Source of the DNA: Thalassotalea nanhaiensis
GTDB lineage: Bacteria; Pseudomonadota; Gammaproteobacteria; Enterobacterales; Alteromonadaceae
NCBI RefSeq assembly: GCF_031583575.1
Contig: NZ_CP134146.1
Location: 2,232,001-2,296,000 of the forward strand
Direction of reading: 5' to 3'
DNA length: 64,000 bases
The notes beneath the pieces were generated by a model that did not search any database, was not told the DNA's origin, and worked only from the letters and a program-made list of their open reading frames with translations. Every line of letters begins with the position of its first letter. The first letter of the stretch is position 1. A program made the position numbers and the translations under genes. Below, piece after piece: positions 43,311 through 52,128 of the stretch.

Positions 43311-43757
43311 TTAAACGTTACGGTACACAAGTGTTACACTTGCTTGCGCCATTAACTCACCGTCTTGGTTTGTGTAGCTATTTTCCATAACTACAAACTC
43401 AAGAGCGCCACCTTTTTTGTCAAAAATATTTTTCAATTCTGAACTGACAGTAATGGTGTCACCGGCATGAATTTGGCCAAAATAGTTGAACTCTTGGGTA
43501 CCATGTAATACACGGCCGATATCAAGGTTTAGTAAACCTATAACAGGTAAAAGCTCAGGACCTTCCATATCTAACGAGAACGGGAATGTAGGCGGAGCTG
43601 GTAGAGACTTGTAACCAGCGGCAATAGCCGCTTCTTCATCAATATAAATTGGATTAGTTTCACCGATTGATTTGGCGAAAAATTTTAATCGACCTTTTTC
43701 AACATCAACCTTAAAGCTTTCAAATTGATGGCCTATTTTTGTTTTATCTAACATCAT
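43311..43757 (-). CDS. MaoC-like/FAS1-like dehydratase N-terminal-type subunit
   Basis: The 148-residue hot-dog-fold protein has KIGHQFESFKVDVEKGRLKFFAKSIGETNPIYIDEEAA and LHGTQEFNYFGQIHAGDTI, features of the non-catalytic MaoC_dehydrat_N subunit. Its neighbour 13 nt downstream has the catalytic motif, so the two form a heteromeric hydratase. In eukaryotic MFE-2 both halves are fused in one chain. Two ATGs occur in a row at the start. A 20-bp perfect palindrome lies 13 nt upstream. Confidence 0.85.
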   Translation of the reverse strand: MMLDKTKIGHQFESFKVDVEKGRLKFFAKSIGETNPIYIDEEAAIAAGYKSLPAPPTFPFSLDMEGPELLPVIGLLNLDIGRVLHGTQEFNYFGQIHAGDTITVSSELKNIFDKKGGALEFVVMENSYTNQDGELMAQASVTLVYRNV

Positions 43758-43770
43758 GTTTCCTTAAACC

Positions 43771-43790
43771 AGCGCGATTTAAATCGCGCT
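43771..43790. promoter_or_regulatory. Perfect 20-bp palindrome AGCGCGATTTAAATCGCGCT
   Basis: It is fully self-complementary and sits between the thiolase stop and the hydratase-subunit start, 13 nt from the ATG. No T-run follows on the minus strand. It may be an operator or a hairpin that affects translation of the hydratase subunit. Confidence 0.6.
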
Positions 43791-43842
43791 AAATGTAATT
43801 CTGTTATACCTTTTGGATTATGTATTTAATCTAGAGGGTAAA

Positions 43843-45018
43843 TTATATAGCGCGGTACATGGTCACTACTGCAGCGCCGCCAAGACCTAGGTTATGTTGT
43901 AATGCAATATTTGCACCTTCAACTTGACGCTTACCGGCAGTGCCACGTAAATGCCAAACCAATTCTGTACATTGAGCTAAACCAGTCGCACCTAATGGGT
44001 GACCTTTTGACATTAATCCACCAGATGGATTAACCACTACTTGACCGCCATAGGTATTTTGATTGTCATTAATGAACTTTTCAGCTTGTCCTTCACCACA
44101 TAAGCCTAAGCCTTCATAGGTAATAACTTCGTTTGGTGTAAAACAGTCATGCAACTCAACAACATCAACGTCTTCAGCACCAAAACCTGCCTGCTCATAT
44201 ACTTGACGAGCGGCTTCTTTGGTCATTTCACTACCAATAAGTTTGATAGGATCAGTCCAACTGCCTTCTATATCAGTCACCATCGACTGACCAATAATCT
44301 CAACGTTCGCTTTGATATTGTGCTTTTTGGCAAATTCAGCTGAACAAACAATTACTGCTGCTGCACCACAAGTTGGAGGACAAGCCATAAAACGAGTTAA
44401 GTATGGAGGGTAAATTGTTGGCGCATTCATTACTTCATCAAGAGTCATTTCGTTGGCAAATAATGAGTAAGGGTTATGAACCGCATGTGAGCGAGTTTTT
44501 ACTGATACCTTACCGAAAATGTCTGGATTGGCGCCATATTTTTCAATATAAGCGGTACCTGCTTGACCAAACATTTTAAGAGCCAGTGGGCCTTGATGAC
44601 AATCAGCCACTTGATCTAATGTGGTTAACATATTATCAAATGGTGACTCTCTATCATCCCAATGAGAGCCAAGAGCGCCAGGTTGCATTTCTTCAAAACC
44701 AAACGCTAAAGCACAATCTACAGCACCAGAAGCGACTGCTTGACGAGCTAAATATAAAGCTGACGAACCTGAAGAACAGTTATTGTTCACGTTTACTAAT
44801 GGGATACCTGTCATGCCAACATCGTATAAAGCATGTTGACCACATGTGCTGTCACCATACACATAACTGGCGTATGCTTGTTGAATTTGTTTAAACTCGA
44901 TACCAGCATCTTTAACAGCGTCTTTAATTGCTGAACTCGCCATTACTCGATAAGGTTGTTGCTGACCAGGTTTACAAAACTTGGTCATGCCAACACCGGC
45001 AACTCTTGCATTATTCAT
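43843..45018 (-). CDS. SCP-x-type thiolase
   Basis: The 391-residue protein begins NNARVAGVGMTKFCKPGQQ and carries the acyl-enzyme Cys81 in VNVNNNCSSGSSALYL, the GGLMSKGHPLGATGLAQ motif and QHNLGLGGAAVVTMYR. These mark the sterol-carrier-protein-x/lipid-transfer thiolase group rather than FadA. SCP-x thiolases release propionyl-CoA from 2-methyl-3-ketoacyl-CoA, for example in sterol side chains. It is 13 bp after the SDR gene. Together with the racemase at 4188 this supports a branched substrate. Confidence 0.92.
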   Translation of the reverse strand: MNNARVAGVGMTKFCKPGQQQPYRVMASSAIKDAVKDAGIEFKQIQQAYASYVYGDSTCGQHALYDVGMTGIPLVNVNNNCSSGSSALYLARQAVASGAVDCALAFGFEEMQPGALGSHWDDRESPFDNMLTTLDQVADCHQGPLALKMFGQAGTAYIEKYGANPDIFGKVSVKTRSHAVHNPYSLFANEMTLDEVMNAPTIYPPYLTRFMACPPTCGAAAVIVCSAEFAKKHNIKANVEIIGQSMVTDIEGSWTDPIKLIGSEMTKEAARQVYEQAGFGAEDVDVVELHDCFTPNEVITYEGLGLCGEGQAEKFINDNQNTYGGQVVVNPSGGLMSKGHPLGATGLAQCTELVWHLRGTAGKRQVEGANIALQHNLGLGGAAVVTMYRAI

Positions 45019-45031
45019 ATCTAATTCCTAC

Positions 45032-45952
45032 TTATTTCTTTGCGGCAAGTAAATCAATACCAACCATTTTGCCTACGGCATTAAATGTACTTACAATGCT
45101 TTCTGCTGGTGCCGCATTGCTGAAATCACAAATGTCATCCCATTTAGACGCAACATCTTCAGCGCTAACATCTTTATCAACACCAAAAGCGTAACCTTCA
45201 CTGCGTTCTACACGAACTTTAGCGAACCAGCTGGCACCAACTTCATAAACACCACCAGTATCTTTGTTCTCTTCAGCACATAATTTAACAACTAAAGGCA
45301 CTACGTAATCTGGAGACGTAGCTTTAAGGATTTCTTCACCCCAAATAGTTTCAGTTAAACGTGAACCGGCAATAGGAGCGATAACGTTAACGTGAACATT
45401 TTTACGTGCACCTTCAATAGCCAAGGTTTTACCTAAACCTAATAATGCAGATTTTGCAGAGCTATAGTTAGCTTGACCAAAGTTGCCGTAGATACCAGCA
45501 GCAGAGGTAGTGAAGATAACTCGGCCAAAGCCTTGGTTTACCATATATGGCCAAGCAGCTTTAGTAAGTTTATAAGCACCATCTACGTGTACTTTATAGA
45601 TAAGTTCCCAATCAGTGTCCGACATTTTAGTGAAACTAGAATCTCGTAAGATACCTGCATTGTTTACTAAAATATCTACACGACCAAAATTGTCTATTGC
45701 GGTTTGTACAATCTTTTCACCAAATTCAACTGAATCGTAGTTGGCAACAGCATCACCACCAAACGCTTTAATTTCAGCTACTACTTGATCTGCTGCAGAG
45801 CTGCTCGCTCCTTCACCAGCACCACTACCACCTAGATCATTTACTACAACTCGTGCACCACGCTTTGCAAATTCAAGGGCGTAGGCTCTGCCTAAACCGC
45901 CACCAGCACCAGTAACAATAACTACTTTGTCAAAAAATTTAATATCGCTCAT
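45032..45952 (-). CDS. MFE-2-type short-chain (3R)-hydroxyacyl-CoA dehydrogenase
   Basis: The 306-residue SDR has the cofactor loop TGAGGGLGRAYAL, VVVNDLGGSGAGEG, NNAGILRDSSF and the catalytic Ser150 / Tyr163-x3-Lys167 set. The DLGG-plus-RDSSF pattern is that of the dehydrogenase domain of peroxisomal multifunctional enzyme 2. It oxidises (3R)-hydroxyacyl-CoA made by the MaoC-type hydratase, with NAD. It heads the beta-oxidation operon, and its promoter must lie in the 312-bp gap facing the AraC gene. Confidence 0.92.
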   Translation of the reverse strand: MSDIKFFDKVVIVTGAGGGLGRAYALEFAKRGARVVVNDLGGSGAGEGASSSAADQVVAEIKAFGGDAVANYDSVEFGEKIVQTAIDNFGRVDILVNNAGILRDSSFTKMSDTDWELIYKVHVDGAYKLTKAAWPYMVNQGFGRVIFTTSAAGIYGNFGQANYSSAKSALLGLGKTLAIEGARKNVHVNVIAPIAGSRLTETIWGEEILKATSPDYVVPLVVKLCAEENKDTGGVYEVGASWFAKVRVERSEGYAFGVDKDVSAEDVASKWDDICDFSNAAPAESIVSTFNAVGKMVGIDLLAAKK

Positions 45953-46264
45953 TGAGAATCACCTTGTATAATTTTTGTTTTTTAATTTAAACGTTTCATT
46001 GATGCGGTAAATATTGAACAGTTTGCAGTAATTCAACAATGACAGAAAAGTACTTTAAAATTAGCAAAAATGTGACAATTGACGATAATCATTAATTATA
46101 TAAACAGCTTGTTGCATTATCAGAGGTTGCCATTGTAGTATGCGCCAATAACGAACCTTGCAACGTGGTCGCTATAATTAAGATCATTATTTTAATGATG
46201 TTAAAATGGCTGCAGATGTTGGTTGGCTTGTTTCTGTAGGGTTCGATAATTTACTGGTGAGAGC
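45953..46264. other. 312-bp divergent control region (beta-oxidation operon / AraC)
   Basis: It must contain promoters for both the minus-strand operon and the plus-strand AraC gene. A TTGACG word occurs near 46078, but no convincing -10 at good spacing, and I found no paired direct repeats like those at 6605-6643. No gene is present. Confidence 0.5.
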
Positions 46265-47275
46265 ATGGAAAAAACAACAATATTATGTCATTACGTACAG
46301 GCTTTAATGAAAAGTATAAAACGTAATGGGCATGATCCTTTACCAATACTGCAATACGCAGGAATTCCTTTAGAAGTTGCCAATGATGCTAATGCCCGAG
46401 TACCTTATCGTCACTTTATCAAGCTGTTACGAAAATGCATGGCAATTTTACAAGATGAATATTTAGGATTGGTTGAGCCTGCAGTGCCTACTGGCTCATT
46501 TTATTTCGCTGGTCATTTACTTATTGGCGCGCCAAACTTAAAAAAAGCCCTACATTTAGGCATTGGCTATTACCAACACATTAGTAATGCCTATGATCTT
46601 AAGTTGGTTGAAGATGGGGATATAGTTCGTTTAGAGGCTAAAATCATTAAACCAGAGCTGGACCCTGATCATTTATTAGCGGAATTTATTCTTACCGGTT
46701 GGCATAGAACAGCGTGTTGGTTGATCAGTAAAAATATTATTTTAAAAGAAGTTAACTTTAATTATGCTCCGCCTGAACATGAGAGCGAATACCGTTATTT
46801 ATTTCCTTGTCCGCGTAATTATGATCAACCCTGTTTAAGCTTAAGCTTTAGTGCTGAGTATTTATCCTTACCTATTACTCAAAATTCTTCGACCTTAGTT
46901 GATTACATCAGGAAATCCCCTGAAAATATTCTGCTTAATCCGGTAGAAGATGATAGCTACAGTACAAAAATAAGGTTAGAGATAGAAGCATGTGAAAATA
47001 ATAGCTTTCCTACTTTCGAAGTTATTGCTGAGAAGTTTTTTATGACGCCAAAAACATTGCGTAAAAAACTCAAAAGCGAAGGCGTAACCTATCAAAAGAT
47101 AAAAGATATTATCCGTCGTGACATCGCTATTTATCATCTTACCCAGCATAAATGGTCCATTAGCGAAATCGCCATTAAAATAGGATTTAGTGAACCAGGT
47201 GCATTTATTCGTGCATTTAAAGGTTGGACAGGAGTTACACCACGAGCCTATAGAGAATCTGATAGCGACAGTTAA
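46265..47275 (+). CDS. AraC-family regulator of the beta-oxidation operon
   Basis: The 336-residue protein has an arabinose-binding-like N-terminal half (about 15-215: ILQYAGIPLEVANDANARVPYRHF) and a C-terminal AraC domain with EVIAEKFFMTPKTLRKKL and IGFSEPGAFIRAFKGWTGVTPRAYR. It is transcribed away from the SDR-thiolase-hydratase-dehydrogenase operon, which is its likely target. A CoA ester or free acid inducer would be expected from context only. Confidence 0.88.
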   Translation: MEKTTILCHYVQALMKSIKRNGHDPLPILQYAGIPLEVANDANARVPYRHFIKLLRKCMAILQDEYLGLVEPAVPTGSFYFAGHLLIGAPNLKKALHLGIGYYQHISNAYDLKLVEDGDIVRLEAKIIKPELDPDHLLAEFILTGWHRTACWLISKNIILKEVNFNYAPPEHESEYRYLFPCPRNYDQPCLSLSFSAEYLSLPITQNSSTLVDYIRKSPENILLNPVEDDSYSTKIRLEIEACENNSFPTFEVIAEKFFMTPKTLRKKLKSEGVTYQKIKDIIRRDIAIYHLTQHKWSISEIAIKIGFSEPGAFIRAFKGWTGVTPRAYRESDSDS

Positions 47276-47507
47276 ACTGTTTAGCAAGCGCTTTCAAACA
47301 TGAACATTAAAAATAAAGCAACTTAGTCCCCCTTATTTTTAATGTTCTATTTAAATTAATAATTAATACCAAATCACCTCAAAACATTACTCATTCCTCC
47401 CGTAACTATACAAAATATTTATAGCCCTACTCATTTTTATTATTTCTCTAGCTCTGTTTTAGTCGTTAAAATCGCGGCAATTAGATTGCGTACTTAGGAG
47501 TTTTTTA

Positions 47508-48305
47508 ATGAAAACCGTAGCAAAATTATCTATTGGCTTGATGGCCATTTTAACAGCCCATTCAACAACGGTATTGGCTGAAGAAGAAGTTCAGGACATG
47601 TCTGACCCACTTGCAGTTTATTCGCAATTCGGTGCAGGTGTTACCAATAAAGGCTTAAACCTAAAATATGGTCAAAGTTACGATACTGGTAACCCTAATA
47701 CATTTGGAATGAATGTACTTGAGTTAAAAGGTCTTGGAGGTGAAGACTTAGGTTGGGATAACAACGCAGTTAAAGATAACTCTCTTGACTCATTTCGTTT
47801 TCGAAACTTTCAAGTAGACATGACTAATGGTAGAGGTTCTCAACTAGATATCTCTTTAGGCCTAGATGCAAATGCACTAGCCGACGAATCTGGTTCAGTG
47901 TCATATTCATTTATTCAAGCATTACCAAAGTTTGGTAAGTTAAGCCTATTCCCATTAGCAGGTGTTGGTGCTGGTATCGCGAATAATGCACTTGAAGATG
48001 ATGGCACGATTGATAGTGGCTATTCTGTACAAGGTACTTACTATTTAGTTGGTATGTATTCAAAATACGCAATTACTGATAAATTATGGGTAAACTACAA
48101 TCCATTTTACCTGGAAACACTATCGGGCTCAGATGTTTATCAAAATAATGCCTATGGCCTAGGTGAAAGTTCAATATTAACCCATGAAGCATCTGTAGGT
48201 TATCAAGTAACACCTAGATTTAATGTCCGTTACTTTTCAAATTGGACAGAAAATACTTCGTTTGAAGATGGTGAACATCGAATTGAATTTAACTATCAAT
48301 TCTAG
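47508..48305 (+). CDS. Outer-membrane beta-barrel-like protein
   Basis: The 265-residue protein has a signal peptide (about 1-24, LTAHSTTVLA). Repeated aromatic/glycine beta strands and the C-terminal strand HRIEFNYQF ending in Phe are a BAM-type outer-membrane signature. I do not recognise a specific family. It has AGGAG upstream of the ATG. Its position before the sulfatases suggests, but does not prove, a surface role with them. Alternatives include a small porin or an OmpW/YfaZ-like protein. Confidence 0.65.
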   Translation: MKTVAKLSIGLMAILTAHSTTVLAEEEVQDMSDPLAVYSQFGAGVTNKGLNLKYGQSYDTGNPNTFGMNVLELKGLGGEDLGWDNNAVKDNSLDSFRFRNFQVDMTNGRGSQLDISLGLDANALADESGSVSYSFIQALPKFGKLSLFPLAGVGAGIANNALEDDGTIDSGYSVQGTYYLVGMYSKYAITDKLWVNYNPFYLETLSGSDVYQNNAYGLGESSILTHEASVGYQVTPRFNVRYFSNWTENTSFEDGEHRIEFNYQF

Positions 48306-48745
48306 CTCTTCAACGACATAATTATTTTTTAACAACCATAACCGCTGTATAGCAATGTTTAATCAATTATAAGGAGCCGAAATTTCGCAGAATTCTACAA
48401 GAACTCTTTGGCTATTAGAACAATTAACACCTGCCAATTAAATTATTTTTTAACACATTCAAGTGCTCTTTTGAGCACTTTTTTTTATTTGCGCTTTAAT
48501 CAAAGTATAAGTTCAACTTATTACACCAAATAAAACATAAACTCTTAAATATAAATAATCACTAAATATCAGAAACATACAATAAAATAGAGAGTAATTA
48601 AATAATCCACACACACCTACTATAAGTTTAATTTATACCAACTGCGTTTGCTTTAATTTCAAAATGTAGAACGACATCTATAAAATTACCACCAAGTTTA
48701 AACATCAACAGTTGCTTAATAACCAGCAATTAAGGTAATGAAATT
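48306..48745. other. 440-bp gap before sulfatase 2
   Basis: It holds the terminator at 48461-48487 and a long AT-rich upstream region for the sulfatase gene. I found no palindromic operator comparable with that of sulfatase 1 and no gene. Confidence 0.6.
48461..48487 (+). terminator. Terminator after outer-membrane protein gene
   Basis: AAGTGCTC and GAGCACTT pair around TTTT and are followed by TTTTTTATTT. It is about 155 bp after the stop codon, so the transcript has a long 3' end. Confidence 0.85.
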
Positions 48746-50314
48746 ATGACGGTAAAAAGTAAATTTACAAAATGTACTCTAGGCCTTGGTCTATTGCTTA
48801 CATCAGTAGCGAGTATGGCAACAACAGATACATCTAAGCCTAACATTCTGGCCATTTGGGGTGATGATATCGGCATTTATAACATTAGTGCATATAATCA
48901 CGGCATGATGGGTTATCAAACACCTAACATTGATAGAATTGCAAATGAAGGTGCTTTGTTTACCGATCAGTACGCACAACAAAGTTGTACTGCTGGGCGT
49001 TCATCATTCATATTAGGCCAAGAACCTTTTAGAACAGGCTTGCTAACTATTGGTATGCCAGGTTCTTCACATGGTATTCCTGACTGGGCACCGACTATGG
49101 CTGATGTTGCTAAAGACAACGGTTATATGACTGGTCAATTTGGTAAAAACCATTTAGGCGATCAAGACAAACACTTACCAACAAAACACGGTTTTGATGA
49201 GTTCTTTGGTAATCTTTACCACTTAAACGCTGAAGAAGAGCCAGAAACATATTACTACCCGAAAGACCCTGAATTTAAGAAGAAATATGGCCCACGCGGC
49301 GTATTACATACTTATGCTGATGGTCGTATGGAAGATACTGGTCCATTAACTAAAAAACGTATGGAAACTGCCGATGAGGAATTTTTAGGTGAAACTTTAA
49401 AATTCATCGATAAAGCTCACAAAGCCGAAAAACCATTCTTTATTTGGTACAACAGCACTCGTATGCATGTTTGGACTCATTTACAAGAGAAATGGCAAGG
49501 CAAATCAGGCATAAGTATTTATGCAGATGGCATGCTTGAACACGATGAACAAGTTGGTATCTTACTGGATAAACTTGACGACTTGGATATTGCAGATAAT
49601 ACCATTGTTATCTACACAACTGATAACGGCGCTGAAACATTCACATGGCCAGACGGTGGTAACACCCCATTCCATGGCGAGAAAGGTACTACTTATGAAG
49701 GCGGCATGCGTGTTCCACAACTAGTTAGATGGCCTGGCACAATTGAACCTGGTTCAAAGGTTAACGCGATGATGTCTCATCTTGACTGGATGCCTACTTT
49801 GGCCGCAGCAATGGGTAATGACACCTTGGTTGCAGACCTGAAAAAAGGCGATGAGATCAATGATAAACAATGGCGTGTTCATTTAGACGGTTTCAACTTC
49901 AAACCATTCTTCGAAGGTAAAGTAGATGAAGCTCCACGTGATACTATTATGTATTTTAGTCAAACAGGTCAATTAAATGCGATTCGTTGGAACGACTGGA
50001 AAGCAAGCTTCGCATTAGTAAAAGGCGACATGGCTCGAGGCGTACGTGAAGTACCAGCATGGCCGCAATTGGTAAACTTGCGTGCTGACCCGTTTGAAAA
50101 AGGTCCAACAGAGTCTTCAATGTATATTCGTTGGATGATTGATAACATGTGGGCATTCGTACCTGTAAGTGGCAAGGTTCAAGACTTCCTTGGCTCATTA
50201 GAAGGTTACCCAATGCAAGCAGGACAAAGCTTTGGCGCTGCAGATATTGACTATACAACATTACAAATGAAAGCGTTTGTTAATAAAGTACAAACTGAAC
50301 TTGCAGACAAATAA
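48746..50314 (+). CDS. Periplasmic arylsulfatase (Cys-type), paralogue 2
   Basis: The 522-residue protein has a signal peptide ending SVASMA (about residue 25). The metal-site start PNILAIWGDDIG, the modification motif CTAGR with Cys81, TGQFGKNHLGD and YTTDNGAETFTWPDGG follow. It is the most divergent of the three sulfatases here in its C-terminal quarter (from about residue 400), where it has a longer tail ending LQMKAFVNKVQTELADK. This suggests a different substrate. It precedes sulfatase 3 by 224 bp with a terminator between them. Confidence 0.95.
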   Translation: MTVKSKFTKCTLGLGLLLTSVASMATTDTSKPNILAIWGDDIGIYNISAYNHGMMGYQTPNIDRIANEGALFTDQYAQQSCTAGRSSFILGQEPFRTGLLTIGMPGSSHGIPDWAPTMADVAKDNGYMTGQFGKNHLGDQDKHLPTKHGFDEFFGNLYHLNAEEEPETYYYPKDPEFKKKYGPRGVLHTYADGRMEDTGPLTKKRMETADEEFLGETLKFIDKAHKAEKPFFIWYNSTRMHVWTHLQEKWQGKSGISIYADGMLEHDEQVGILLDKLDDLDIADNTIVIYTTDNGAETFTWPDGGNTPFHGEKGTTYEGGMRVPQLVRWPGTIEPGSKVNAMMSHLDWMPTLAAAMGNDTLVADLKKGDEINDKQWRVHLDGFNFKPFFEGKVDEAPRDTIMYFSQTGQLNAIRWNDWKASFALVKGDMARGVREVPAWPQLVNLRADPFEKGPTESSMYIRWMIDNMWAFVPVSGKVQDFLGSLEGYPMQAGQSFGAADIDYTTLQMKAFVNKVQTELADK

Positions 50315-50340
50315 TATAATTACTCTATAAATAGATATAA

Positions 50341-50377
50341 ACCAGTAAGTTAACTAACTTACTGGTTTATTTTTTTC
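50341..50377 (+). terminator. Terminator after sulfatase 2
   Basis: ACCAGTAAGT and ACTTACTGGT are perfect 10-bp arms around TAACTA, followed by TTATTTTTTT. It lies 26 bp after the stop codon. Confidence 0.88.
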
Positions 50378-50538
50378 ACAAGATTTTTTTGTAATTATTT
50401 AAAACAAAGAAAAGCGATTAATTTAAATTTTATTATTTGGTTTAGATAATCGATTACTTTAAGTTCCTTTACTATAGTTAATTTTAATAAAAATAATGTA
50501 TAAAACTGAATTAACCACTTAATTAGTAAGGGTATTTT

Positions 50539-52038
50539 ATGAAAAGAAGTAAGAAGTTGTTCTTAGGTTTGGGAATGTTGATTTTTTCAATACCCGTATT
50601 AGCTACCACTGACACCTCTAAACCAAATGTTCTCGCCATATGGGGTGATGATATTGGTCCATTTAATATTAGCGCATACAATCGAGGCATGATGGGATAT
50701 AAAACACCAAACATCGATAGAATCGCTAATGACGGTATTTTGTTTACCGACTCTTATGGCGACCAAAGCTGTACTGCAGGCCGTGCAGGGTTTATTACCG
50801 GCCAGCACCCTATTCGCACTGGTTTAACAAAAGTTGGTTTGCCAGGTGCTAAAGAAGGTTTAAATAAAAAAGACCCAACGATTGCTGAGTTATTAAAACC
50901 CCATGGTTATATGACAGGTCAATTTGGCAAAAACCATTTGGGCGATCAAGATGAACATTTACCAAGTAACCATGGTTTTGATGAGTTTTTTGGTAACCTT
51001 TACCACCTAAACGCGGAAGATGAACCTGAACACCCAGATTACCCTAAAGACCCAGAGTTTAAAAAACGCTTCGGTCCGCGTGGTGTTATTCACTCATTTG
51101 CTGATGGAAAAGTAGAAGATACAGGGCCATTAACTAAAAAAAGAATGGAAACTGTCGATGAAGAAGTGTTGGCTAAAACATTAAAGTTTATCGATAAAGC
51201 CCATGCTGCTAAAAAACCATTTTTTGTTTGGTTTAATACCACTCGCATGCATGTTTGGACACGATTAAAAGCTGAATCTCAAGGCGTAACTGGTCAAGGT
51301 ATTTATGCTGACGGTATGGTTGAGCATGATGGCCATGTAGGCCAATTACTTGACAAACTTGATGACCTTAAAATAGCAGATAATACCATTGTTATGTATA
51401 CCACAGATAATGGCGCTGAATTAATGTTATGGCCTGATGGTGGTTACACGTTATTTAGAGGTGAGAAAAACTCAAATTGGGAAGGCGGGTATCGGGTGCC
51501 AATGATGGTTAAATGGCCAGGAAAAATAAAACCAAATCAAGTGTCTAATGAAATAATATCGACTCAAGATTGGTTGCCAACTATCTTGGCTGCAGTTGGT
51601 GATAACAGCATTAAAGAAGATCTTAAAAAAGGTAAAACGGTTGCAGGAACTAAATATAAAGTACATTTAGACGGTTATAATTTCTTACCACACTTTTTAG
51701 ACACCTCGAAACCTGGACCACGAACAGATTTTATTTACTCTTCTGACACAGGTGAAGTTGTAGCGATTCGCGATGGCGATTATAAAATGGTTTTTCGCGA
51801 ACAAAAAGCTCATGGTTTAGAAACATGGCAGAATCCATGGAGTGTATTGAGAGCACCCAAAATGTATAACTTAAGGATGGATCCATTAGAACGTATGGAT
51901 CATGAAGCTGGCGGTTATGAGCAGTGGTATGCTGAGCATATGTTCTTATTCGCTCCTGCAATGTTTAAAGTGGCAAAATTCAAACAAACCTTTAAAGAAT
52001 TTCCACAACGTCAAAAACCAGGCAGTTTTGTACCATAA
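50539..52038 (+). CDS. Periplasmic arylsulfatase (Cys-type), paralogue 3
   Basis: The 499-residue protein has a short signal peptide (FSIPVLA, about 1-22). The metal-site start PNVLAIWGDDIG, Cys78 in QSCTAGRAGF, TGQFGKNHLGD and YTTDNGAELMLWPDGG follow. Its C-terminal EAGGYEQWYAEHMFLF segment is close to that of sulfatase 1 at 12539, so these two form the nearer pair. The Cys78 must be converted to formylglycine by an enzyme encoded elsewhere, because the FGE-like protein downstream lacks catalytic cysteines. Confidence 0.95.
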   Translation: MKRSKKLFLGLGMLIFSIPVLATTDTSKPNVLAIWGDDIGPFNISAYNRGMMGYKTPNIDRIANDGILFTDSYGDQSCTAGRAGFITGQHPIRTGLTKVGLPGAKEGLNKKDPTIAELLKPHGYMTGQFGKNHLGDQDEHLPSNHGFDEFFGNLYHLNAEDEPEHPDYPKDPEFKKRFGPRGVIHSFADGKVEDTGPLTKKRMETVDEEVLAKTLKFIDKAHAAKKPFFVWFNTTRMHVWTRLKAESQGVTGQGIYADGMVEHDGHVGQLLDKLDDLKIADNTIVMYTTDNGAELMLWPDGGYTLFRGEKNSNWEGGYRVPMMVKWPGKIKPNQVSNEIISTQDWLPTILAAVGDNSIKEDLKKGKTVAGTKYKVHLDGYNFLPHFLDTSKPGPRTDFIYSSDTGEVVAIRDGDYKMVFREQKAHGLETWQNPWSVLRAPKMYNLRMDPLERMDHEAGGYEQWYAEHMFLFAPAMFKVAKFKQTFKEFPQRQKPGSFVP

Positions 52039-52073
52039 ACATAGCGAGAGCTTTAAAAATCTGCATGATAGTT

Positions 52074-52105
52074 GTGCCTAATAACATTCTAATGTTGTTA
52101 GGCAC
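52074..52105 (+). terminator. Terminator-like hairpin after sulfatase 3
   Basis: GTGCCTAA-T-AACA pairs with TGTT-G-TTAGGCAC (one G-U) around TTCTAA, followed by TTTATAG. The weak T-run may allow read-through into the phosphatase gene 24 bp on. Confidence 0.7.
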
Positions 52106-52128
52106 TTTATAGATAAATAGGATAGAAA

